Shown in pieces: positions 1 through 8,782 of a stretch of DNA of 28,307 bases. This DNA comes from Endotrypanum monterogeii (taxonomy: Eukaryota > Euglenozoa > Kinetoplastea > Trypanosomatida > Trypanosomatidae), in NCBI GenBank assembly GCA_000333855.2, contig CM007345.1:576801-605107 (forward strand), in the 5' to 3' direction. Under the pieces are notes generated by a model, which saw only the letters and a program-made list of their open reading frames with translations, had not been told where the DNA came from and ran no database searches. Both the position numbers and the translations under genes were made by a program. The stretch's first letter is position 1, and each line of letters begins with the position of its first letter.

Positions 1-1673
1 TCCCCCATCATCAAATACAATTAATCTACCTGTGTCACCGCCTGTCTAACCCCACTCGTCCGGCGCGATGACGCCGTGACACACATCACACCAACACAGA
101 GTGGGTCATCACAGCGCGGTGTCCGATCTAATCTTGTTCACAACTGACCAAAAGCAGCCACATATCCACACCCCGCCAAACCCCGCAGTGCGGCCAAAAG
201 CACCCCGTAGCCTGCAGTCAGGGCGGGGTCGGATAAAGGAGTGCCAGTCGGGCACTTTTCTATCGCGTAAATTGAGCACACGCATTTTCTGTCAAAAGTC
301 TTCTGCACACTGCATCATCCATCAAAGGGACGCGATGAAACATCGATACAAGTTTCTCTTACCTCCACATGGAACGGGCAGTTCAACCAGCATCGAGAGC
401 CAAGGTACGTCGGCGTCGGAGAAAAAATTTCTGCACTTGAAAAGAGCCAGCGCAGCGCAGCAACAAAGAGAGTCACCACCCCCCCCCTTCTTTCACCGTC
501 GCAAAATCCACCCACAACCGGCACAAGTTCGACATCCACCATGTAGCGCACACATACGCAAGACATCGCCCCACACAATCCTGCAAGGATTATGTCACGA
601 CATCTAATTTTGCCACAAATCCAGAGCCCCTACCACCCCCAGAAGCGGAGTCCACAACAGCCGACCCCCGCCACAAGCCCCCCAGGCGCCGACGCCACAC
701 CCCAAGCAGAAACCCCACAACACCCCCAGCCCACACCCCCCAAAAAAAAATACCGGAAGGCAGGAGCCGGCAAACAGTTTTTTACGCAATACACCAGCGG
801 CGCGCCATGACACAAGCTACAAGAAACGTTATATTTTGGCATTCTGATCTGGGTATACTTGACGCGGTCACAACAAGCAGAAGAAAAGAAAAAACAATCA
901 GCCAAATCAATCGATTGAGTGCTCTGAGAGGAAATCGAGGGGATTCAAATACTTTCCTTATCTGCTGGCTTAAAAACTTCAAGGCCATGCCCCAAAATGA
1001 GGTAACTGAAAATCTCTTTTCTGGGAACTCACAGAAAGGTTTAATACCACATGTAAATAAGCTGTCATTTTGGAACCAACCAAACGAAAACAACAGAGTA
1101 TATTGATGTGGAAGTATGAGTGTTCAGACACGTTTTCAGAGATTTTCACTCGAGGCGATTTACCCGGGAATGAATTCACGACCTTTGTTTTGTGTTAATA
1201 AAATTCTGTGTGGGTTTTTTATTTCTCTCTTCATATTGGCATTGGAACGAAAAGAACGGCGACACGTGCTTCCTTCTCCTCATCCGGTGAACTTCTCAAT
1301 TCCTATGCGCTTAACCGAAAAACACAACATTTCATCTACTCTCCCCCTAAAAATTCCCAGCACTCTCATCACGATAGGATTGTACAGAGGTAGTTTTGAG
1401 TGCACACGACTGTTTTTAGTTTGCAAAATTTCTAAAAACATCCCTTTCATATCTTCTTTTCATTCTTTCTCGTTTATCTAATTCCCGCCTCTGGGTTTCG
1501 AGAACCAACACATACACTAAGGCGGACTTGTTTGCAGTAGACAGGGGGGGGCTGTAAATTGACATCCCCATTTGATGGCACTTTGAAATAAAGGAAACTT
1601 TCAACACCTTGGGGGTATTTTGTCACATGCCGGGGGGTGGGGTGGGGCCTGCGGTCGTGTTTTTTTCCCTCCC

Positions 1674-1730
1674 CTTGGGGGGCTAGGGGCATAAAAAGCC
1701 GACGCGCTAAGCCAGGACCCTCCCCCCAAG
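1674..1730. repeat. inverted repeat with G6/C6 arms
   Basis: A left arm CTTGGGGGG (1674-1682) is matched by its exact reverse complement CCCCCCAAG (1722-1730). Outside a small bulge, GGG near 1686-1688 can also pair with CCC at 1718-1720. The arms flank about 39 bases that include an A5 run and a CG-rich stretch. It lies in the gene-free left region, so any role is unknown; in such a G/C-run-rich stretch chance pairing is possible. Confidence 0.45.
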
Positions 1731-4656
1731 CACGGCACGGCACTGGGGAAGCGGCGCGCAAAACCCAGGGATAGCTGATAGTTTCCTGACTTTTCTGATT
1801 TTTTTCAGCAATTCCCTTGATAATAAAATAACCTGTGGCTGTTTGTGGCTTGTATTGGCTTTATATCCCCTCTAAAGCCCGAGTCTTCCCTGTTGTAATA
1901 TTATTGATGTGATTCGTATTCAAGAATGTTATCGTGTCATTTTCCACCTTTGACAATCATCATCTTTTAGTCCCAAATACACCCCAGAGCGATTCTTTCG
2001 CACAAACAGAAGAAGTTGGGTCTGTGGAGTTATTTTGGTTTACTTCACGCATTCCAATACCCGGATGAGCGATTGCTACTATTGTTTTTCCCCCTTGTTT
2101 TTCTTGTGTTTTTTTCCCGGGGGGGGGGGTATCTGCGTTTGTCCTCATTCGCCCGGCTCTGTCGCTGCCGGGTCTTTGTTTTTCTTTCCCGGGGCGTTTG
2201 TGGCTAGCCAGCCCACGCCCACCCCCCCCGCCGAGGCAGAAAAACGCACCAAGGCGGCCCCGACAGACCCGCAGGCGCGAACACAACCACCCCCACCGGC
2301 GATTTTATCCATACCGAAGTTGGAAAGCCCACGCTTGTTTGGCCCGCATTTAGAACGCTCACATCTTGCTATGATGAGGCTATCCTGCGATTGAAAAGAA
2401 CCAAAACACCAAGGCCCGCACAGCACCAAAAAGGACAGCGGCAAAAAAAATCCCCTAAGGCCAGATGCCCCAGAAAGTTAAAATGTAGACCATCTAGCCA
2501 CACAGTGTGAAAGCCTCTCCTGGGTGAGTCTCGTGCGATCAGTAAAATGGAACATTTCGAATTCTCAATTATGTCCAACTTTTTTTGTGAAGCGATCTTG
2601 GGAACAATGCAAACCTTTAGGGTCCTGGTGTTGATGGGTGTCGAGAAAAAGAAAGAAAACAATTTTTTTTTTTTATGTGGACCTAAAATTGCTTGAAACA
2701 TGCCAAGGTGATCTTTGGAGATATATACAGAACGTTTTGCATTAGGATGAGCTTCGCGTGTTGTCTTAGTTTCTTTTTTGATGCGTGGTAGGGGGAGAAG
2801 CTGAGATGGATATCGTGCTATTTGAAGAGCTTTACATTACGGACTTCTACCGCCGTTGTTTTCCCACTAACTTGGTGTTTGTATATTGATTAGTGCGGAT
2901 GTGGAACAAAGATCTCTCCAAATGAGCCTTCGAACTCGACAAGAAAGCACCGAGCGAAATGTTTGTAAGCGGCGCGTTCGGCAGATCACTTTGAAGCGAA
3001 TTGGTCGGTTTCAGTGGAGCGTGTTTCTTTGAGAAAGAATACCGCCGCTATGTATTAGCACAGCTCTCGAGAAGTGGAAAGTTTTGTGACGTTCCATGCA
3101 GGCATATATCAATCCCAACGGATTAAAGGACACCATGCCAAACCGAAACGCTTTCTTTTCCAGCGAAGCAAACATTTCGAAAAAACACCACTTTCAGTCC
3201 ACAGCTCTCTTTCTTACGAAAAATTATCTGCTCGGTATGGAAATGCGCTCATTCGATGATTCGGAAGAGGCATGTAATCATGAAGGGGGCTTCCGTCTTC
3301 CAGTCATGTTTTGTTTCAAAAATCCCATGACCCTCGACGGCTGCAGCCATCGGCTCGCTCTTCGGGTTTTGCATGTGTTCACCCGGCAGAGATTGAGACA
3401 ATTTCACTGGGAATCGAGCGAGTCCTGTTCAAATAACGTTTGTGGTTTTGGGGGCGGTGGTTGTTGCGGTTCTCGAGGGGAAGGCTGTTTCTTCTTTTTA
3501 AAGTGTGTGAGAAGTGTTTTTTTGCTGTTAAGTGGAAAGGGGTTTGGAAACGAGTACACTGCTACGCTACCCCTTACTCATGTCACATACTGCTACGTTT
3601 AAATTCGTGTCGGGGTTTTCTTTCTGTCTCTTATTTTTTCTGTGTTTGGCGCCGTGTTTTTTGTCCTGTGCCCCGCGTTGGTCCTCTTTGGGGTTAGGGT
3701 GTTCACGCTTCACGGGCGTGGTGGTCTACCTGAAATGAGGGGGGCCATGGGGAGATGACTGTGTTTATAAAACTTAAAGAGCAATTCGAATATATCATAC
3801 AGAAAGACACACTGCAGAGCTGATTTATAATTCCATTGCGAAGGTAGCCATTTCGTCTTGTTTTTCTTAGAGATTTTTCTTCGAAAATTCATGTGGTGAA
3901 GAAGCGGTGTGGAACAGGTGGCTGTTTTTTTTGGGGGTTCGGATAAAAGAAAAGTATACTTACTTAGAGTCTGCCGCTGTGAGGGCGGAATGGATGGGTG
4001 CTAAATCGACTCGGCCACTTAACTTGCGCCTACTATTTTTCACGCCCACCGCTATCTTGTAAGGTATCTTTTTCTGCCTGTGCATGGGGCGGTTTCTTTG
4101 CTTCGCTAGGCCTTTGCTGTTCTGCATTGGTGTGTATTTGGTTTATTCGTAATAAAAGAAAAAAATCGTAATTTTGAGCGTTCCGTTTTCAAATATTAAT
4201 TCAATAACCACCGCTATTTCTGGCTGGGATGTTTGGGGTTTATCTTTTATGGGGGTATATGGTGACGGGGTATAGGGGGGTCGTTTTTTTTTTTTCGCGA
4301 TCTTGGGTGGTGGTGGTTTCTAAGGGGTGGCGTTCCGCGGCTCCGTTTTTGAAATCCGGCATTTCCTTGCTGTTTGGCGGTGCCGCTGGGTTCGGTCGGC
4401 GGTGCCTGGGTTTCCGCGGGCCCCATGCCATGGGGGGGAGGGGGGTTGCGGCGCGCGCCGTGGTGTTCCCCACCAGCCACGCCATTCCTGATTTGGCTGC
4501 CGGCACCGCGCTCGGGTGCTCTTTCCTGGGTGGCTATTGGGCCTCTGTGTGTGTGTAGAGGGGGGGGCGGTTGGTTCGGTCAGGTGGCGCATGGGGATGG
4601 CCTCCGGCGCAGGCCCCGGGGCGTTGGCCGCCCGGGGTCGCCGATCATGGGTGCCG

Positions 4657-4688
4657 CATTTCGCCGAAGGAGCTTTCTCGGCGAAATG
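4657..4688. repeat. perfect 11-bp inverted repeat (hairpin)
   Basis: CATTTCGCCGA at 4657-4667 is followed after a 10-base loop (4668-4677) by its exact reverse complement TCGGCGAAATG at 4678-4688. Unlike most structure in this region it is not built from homopolymer runs, so the pairing is more informative. It sits in the G-rich part of the left gene-free region and is not inside a supported gene. Confidence 0.75.
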
Positions 4689-5634
4689 TTTGTTTTCTTG
4701 CCGGCCGCATGTGCTGGCGGAAAAGGAGAGGGCTGGGGGAGGGGGGGGGGCGCCCCCCACCTATGTTTTCTGCCTGCGCGTAAAAAAATAATCCATTAAC
4801 AACAGAAACCTCAAGATGACCCCGTGACACGAGCATGGGAAGCCGTCGCGCACTGCGAACATTCCGCGAAATGTCCCGTGGAGTCCAATACTCGTTCATA
4901 CTCGAGATGGTGTGGGGTGGTGTAAAACGTGAAGGCAACGACTTGTAATAAAAAAATGATGACGGCTCACCTGACCGAGGCCCCCCCCCCTTTCCTCACG
5001 CCTTTGGATCTCCATGTAAGAACGGCAGGCACCATCACCCGAAAAACAGATCACGGTCGGCGAGGGAAGGGGAGGAAGCGGTGCGTAAAATGTTGGGGGT
5101 GGGGAAGGAAGGGGAGATAAAAAAGCCTACTATATACCACATGCTTGTAAACTCACAAAAAACCAAGACGCATGAATAGTGTGTGTGTCGTTGCGACAAA
5201 AAAACTGGAGAGGCAGTGACAGGTACCGTAAAACCAAAAGAATTAGAAAACAAGTTATCACCTGTGTTTGCGCGTCCGTGCGGCTCTACGGTTTTGCGTA
5301 CGCAGCGGAAGGCGAGGGTGAGAATGGGGATATGCGACCTGAGTTTATGCACATGGGTCGGTGCGCTAGGTAGATTCGGTAAACAGTCGCTTTTTACAAA
5401 TACCTGTACCACCCAGGTTAGATGCAAGGGGTTGGGCAGCTTCGAAGAATGGAAGGACGAGCTGCATATGACGGCGTGTGAAATGTAGAGGGGGTGAGCG
5501 CTAAGCTCTGCGCTTTAGCCGACTCCGTGTGCCTTGGAATGTATGCATACCTGGGCCCGTAAACAGCGAGAGGCCTTGGTGCACTTCCAAGTAAGAGCCA
5601 TTGTGTGTGTGCGTATACGTACGGTATCCCCCAC

Positions 5635-7755
5635 TCACATCACAAGATCGTATTTCGCGTTCGGCTGCTTCTTGCCCTTGCACAAGTTGTTGCCAAGATA
5701 GGTACGGAAGACCTCGTTGCGGTGCCTAGTTTGGTATACTGTGGTGAGACGCGTCAGCGCGCCTACATCGAACAAGTTCACATTCTTGAACGCATTACTG
5801 TTTCGTTCAAGGCGCACAATATTTACAACCACGCTGTTGTCTGACGCTTTGAGCGGCATGCGGAGTGCAATGACGTACTTCTTCCTGGGCACGTTGTTGC
5901 CGGTGGTGCTCTTCATCCGGCGCGGGATGACGAAGTATCGATGATGCTTCTCGAACTCATAGGAGAGGGAGACGGAGCGGGACTGCTGGAAAAGGTATTC
6001 AGTACTTGGCTCCTCCGGATTCTCGCTGGTGTTTGTGACCACCTGTTGCCTCGATCCGTCGATAGGCCCCTTTGTGATGCTCATCATGATGGCAGCGTAC
6101 TCGTTGTCCGAGTCGCTTGGCACGAGTCCCCGGCGGTCCTTCTGGTGGAGTGAGATGTACGCAGAAAAATTCGAGCTCTTCTTGACGATAATCTCCAGCG
6201 CTGTGTCGCACTCAAGATTCTCGAAGTTGCCAGGAATGCGGTAGTCGTGCCACGATTGGAACCAGTTGCCACGGCGGAGGCAGATGGAGCTACTCTCAAA
6301 AAACATTGCTACATCGCACCACTCCATCCAGAAGATACCATCTGCTTTTTTCTGAGGTCGGCAGGCGAGTCGGATGAGTGGATAGCGGGCCCAGAGCGGA
6401 CTGTCATCGCTCCAGTCCCCTGTCCACTCCACCTTCGACCCCCATGGGTTTCGGATCTTGAGCAAGCACAGGTCGTGCAGGGGAAAGTTTTTCACGTCCA
6501 GGACCGTGTACGCGTGGCCGGTCTGGAGACCAGCTTTCTCAAAAAGCGCCTTCACCTGTTTCGCGGGGAGACGCTTGTTGGCCATCTTCGCCGGGCCGTC
6601 GCTCGGTGTGGAGACGCAGATCAGGTATTTCTTCTTGTTCCACCGGTGGAGACGGTCGAAGAGACTCTTCCGCAGACTCGGGTCCGTCTGTGCATTCTTC
6701 CACTCCTCAGCGATGGTAAAGGCGGGGAAACCCGTAAGATCCTCGAGGGCATGCCATGGGTGGCCAGCCTCGATTGCCTGGTAGGAGCCAAAGGCCTTGG
6801 CGTAGGCCTTTTCCATTAAAGAGACCCACAACTCGCCCGGGTGTCTACGGTTCCGCGCAAAAACCGGCAGAAGCTGCAGGCTCGGCAGGTATGAGTCCAC
6901 GATGATGTTGCGCCACCACCCGCTGATGTTAATATTCACGCGCCACGCACCATGCTTTTGCTCCTGACGGCGTACATACCACCAGTGAGGGTTTTTGAAG
7001 ATGCCCTCGATGTTGGTATCGTACTCGGCCAGCGCTGCAAGAGAACTGAGGTAGTAGCAGTCACCAAGTTGGCCTTGCTCGACGTCCTTGGGTGATATAT
7101 TTCCGAAGAGTTGAATTTTTGAATGCCACTCCTTTGGCAGGAAGTCCTCGGGGCGACGCCACGCGATGTGCTCTGGAGACTTCAGACATCCACTGGGTTT
7201 CGAGTCCACGGCAGGGCGGATCAGAGAACCCGTGATGGGCAAGAAGGATGTGTCAACATACATCTTGCCGCCTTTCCATGCCGCCTTCAGGAGTTGATGC
7301 TGGTTCTTGATTTTTGGGTGTTTCGTGCACAGTTTGCGCATTTCGGCGATTTCGGCGTTTACCCGCGCCGTCGCCTTCCGGCGAAGCCTCTGTCGGTCCT
7401 CCTCCGTGAAAGGGATGCCCGAGTACATCAGTTTGAAGCCGTTCATATTCTTGACTTTGATCATGGCCTTGGTTTCGAGCGGGAGAAGGGTCATGGTAAC
7501 GCTCCAGGCGCCAGTGCTGCTATTACGCAGGAGTTGCGTGTCGCCCAACGCAACTATTGTGGAGCCGTCGCCGAAGTTTCCCATCACCTTCATCAGATAG
7601 TCCTGTGTATCGTTGTAGAAGTACCAGGTATCCCGCTTGACAACTTTGAAGAGACGGCCATCATCGAAACACGGGGTGGCTTTGCCGGAGACAAGCGGCT
7701 TGCCAACCTTGTACTGAGGTTTTGCCTCAAAGCAGCTGCTGCACTCGTTGCCCAT
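5635..7755 (-). CDS. calpain-like cysteine peptidase (family C2) with intact triad
   Basis: A 706-aa protein of the kinetoplastid calpain family. The N-terminus MGNECSSC has Gly2 for N-myristoylation and Cys5/Cys8 for palmitoylation, so membrane or flagellar attachment is likely (inference). Residues about 20-115 look like the small N-terminal domain typical of kinetoplastid calpains (SMP/DUF1935 type). The peptidase core spans about 195-490 and shows all three catalytic residues: Cys233 in QGQLGDCYYL, His414 in TGHAYTV and Asn436 in IRNPWG. The region after about 490 fits the beta-sandwich domain III. There are no EF-hands. Many kinetoplastid paralogues lack one or more triad residues, so this member is a candidate active protease, although Tyr replaces the usual Trp after the catalytic Cys. 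The first ATG is used because it creates the acylation motif. It is the last gene of the unit before the gene-free left region. Confidence 0.93.
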   Translation of the reverse strand: MGNECSSCFEAKPQYKVGKPLVSGKATPCFDDGRLFKVVKRDTWYFYNDTQDYLMKVMGNFGDGSTIVALGDTQLLRNSSTGAWSVTMTLLPLETKAMIKVKNMNGFKLMYSGIPFTEEDRQRLRRKATARVNAEIAEMRKLCTKHPKIKNQHQLLKAAWKGGKMYVDTSFLPITGSLIRPAVDSKPSGCLKSPEHIAWRRPEDFLPKEWHSKIQLFGNISPKDVEQGQLGDCYYLSSLAALAEYDTNIEGIFKNPHWWYVRRQEQKHGAWRVNINISGWWRNIIVDSYLPSLQLLPVFARNRRHPGELWVSLMEKAYAKAFGSYQAIEAGHPWHALEDLTGFPAFTIAEEWKNAQTDPSLRKSLFDRLHRWNKKKYLICVSTPSDGPAKMANKRLPAKQVKALFEKAGLQTGHAYTVLDVKNFPLHDLCLLKIRNPWGSKVEWTGDWSDDSPLWARYPLIRLACRPQKKADGIFWMEWCDVAMFFESSSICLRRGNWFQSWHDYRIPGNFENLECDTALEIIVKKSSNFSAYISLHQKDRRGLVPSDSDNEYAAIMMSITKGPIDGSRQQVVTNTSENPEEPSTEYLFQQSRSVSLSYEFEKHHRYFVIPRRMKSTTGNNVPRKKYVIALRMPLKASDNSVVVNIVRLERNSNAFKNVNLFDVGALTRLTTVYQTRHRNEVFRTYLGNNLCKGKKQPNAKYDLVM

Positions 7756-7948
7756 ACTTTTTCTTCTTCAGATCCTCTTGCACGTTTCTTTGGGTATCTT
7801 GGTGTTTTTGTTGTTGCGACAACCGCTGAGGCACAGTTGCCCACAGGCTCGATAATTGACAGTGCGCCGAGATCTGATATGCCAGCAGACAGGGCTTGAT
7901 GTCGTGAAAAGTTGGAAGCAAAAAAGGGTATCGCTATTTCAGAGTAGA

Positions 7949-7982
7949 CTTGAAGGGAGGGGGGAAAGGGGGTGGTGGGGGC
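7949..7982 (-). promoter_or_regulatory. candidate trans-splice acceptor for calpain gene
   Basis: On the minus strand a C/T-rich tract (7982 to about 7954) runs into TTCAAG, with the AG at 7950-7949. This would give the calpain mRNA a 5' UTR of about 190 bases with no large intervening gene. The call is based on the general polypyrimidine-AG rule of trypanosomatid trans-splicing. The tract at 8161-8213 is an alternative. Confidence 0.5.
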
Positions 7983-8160
7983 GGCTCTGATGCAGTGTAT
8001 CGCGTGACTGGGGGTGCGTGCAGGATGAGGTATCTATGAAGAGAACCGTCGAGGGAGATGGAGGGCACAGCCGACACTAGATTCACGAGGGGGAAGGGGG
8101 GGGGGGCGAGAAGGCTCAGGCCAGCTGAAGAAAAACGTCTTGACCACCACCAAGACAGCT

Positions 8161-8213
8161 CTAGAAAAGAGGTAAAGGTATAAAGCGGATGGTGGGGGGG
8201 GGGAGGGAGAAGG
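8161..8213 (-). promoter_or_regulatory. alternative trans-splice acceptor for calpain gene
   Basis: On the minus strand a pyrimidine tract ends in CCTCTTTTCTAG, with the AG at 8162-8161. From there to the calpain pyrimidine tract at 7982 I find no ATG, so use of this site would only lengthen the calpain leader, to about 405 bases. It has a better local T-rich tract than the site at 7949. Confidence 0.4.
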
Positions 8214-8696
8214 GTGTAAGCACACATAATATTGAGGGGATCCGAGTAGTGAGCGAGATCAACAAGCCACCGATAAACAAAAACTGAGTAGCGGTGCGCA
8301 CAAGCAGGTAAGCCTGCCAGTGCACACAAAGCCATACAGAAACACACCGCATAGTGGAAAGCGCGGCTGCACCGTGGGTGGGTGGAGAGGATTTGCCATA
8401 CCTACGTAAGCGTGTGCGTGCCAATCGTGACATCACTTCTTTTTGTGGACCTGTGAATGTTCGCTCCGTAGTTGAACATTGGGCTTCTTCCCTGAGCAGG
8501 ACTGTCACTGCGTATACGTGTTACGACAAACCAGAGATGAAGGTGATGCGCGCGAGAGAGAGAGGGTGGGTGGGTAGAGTAATAGCGGGCATCACCACAG
8601 GTCACAGTTACGTGTGGCAGCAGCCATGCGCACCGAGAAGCCAGGGTGATAGAAAAAAGCCTCCAAGAACATGGCAAGAGCGCAGCACACTCACCT

Positions 8697-8725
8697 AAAA
8701 AAAAAAAATATATATATATATATAT
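8697..8725. repeat. A12 run plus (TA)8 microsatellite
   Basis: A run of 12 A residues is followed directly by a TA dinucleotide tract. It lies about 60 bp beyond the stop codon of the Rab3GAP1-like gene, so on the sense strand it is a TA/T-rich element in that gene's 3' UTR. Confidence 0.9.
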
Positions 8726-8782
8726 TTGTACACTCCCCAGTGAGATCTACATATAGTCCTCGCCTTCATCCCTTCGCCCTCT

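Larger units (their letters stand above)
1..5634. other. gene-free region downstream of the polycistron
   Basis: No open frame here has a recognisable domain, sustained coding-like codon use or a plausible splice-acceptor context; the longest frames on either strand are low-complexity translations of C-rich, G-rich or T-rich DNA. The plus strand is C/A-rich around 480-760, mixed and AT-richer to about 2000, G/T-rich at 2010-2200, abruptly C/A-rich at 2205-2300, then G/T-rich with many G runs at 3430-4790. The portion just below 5635 must hold the calpain 3' UTR. Since every gene in the window points toward this region, it is probably a transcription termination or convergent strand-switch region, a centromere-like region or a subtelomeric flank (inference). 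I see no TTAGGG-type array, tRNA boxes, spliced-leader sequence or rRNA. Confidence 0.7.
7756..8782. other. intergenic spacer, calpain 5' UTR and Rab3GAP1-like 3' UTR
   Basis: This 1-kb spacer has no convincing gene. Short frames on both strands are proline- or glycine-rich products of G/C runs. On the minus strand it holds several polypyrimidine tracts (opposite the purine runs at 7951-7982, 8088-8115, 8163-8213 and 8553-8577). It also holds an A-run plus TA microsatellite close to the end of the upstream gene. Confidence 0.75.

Noticed and set aside
20..60. Telomere-like CTAACCCC word
   Set aside because: It is a single occurrence with no tandem array, so it is not evidence of a chromosome end.
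241..255. GTGCC-AGTCG-GGCAC hairpin followed by T4
   Set aside because: It resembles a bacterial intrinsic terminator, but the window is eukaryotic and a five-base stem is expected by chance.
101..607. 168-codon plus-strand frame at the left end
   Set aside because: The translation is rich in Pro, His, Ser and Gln from C/A-rich DNA, has no domain, and no acceptor context. It is consistent with a chance frame in non-coding DNA.
3096..3602. 168-codon plus-strand frame
   Set aside because: It ends in Gly/Cys/Phe runs from G/T-rich sequence, has mixed third-position use and no recognisable domain.
4229..4799. Overlapping Gly/Arg- or Pro-rich frames on both strands
   Set aside because: They are produced by G runs in several frames at once, which indicates composition rather than coding.
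6247..6819. Plus-strand frames opposite the calpain and other genes
   Set aside because: They are antisense shadows of well-supported minus-strand coding sequence, without domains of their own.
7934..8347. 137-codon minus-strand frame in the calpain upstream spacer
   Set aside because: Its C-terminal half is Pro-rich translation of pyrimidine tracts and it spans splice-acceptor signals, so it is UTR.
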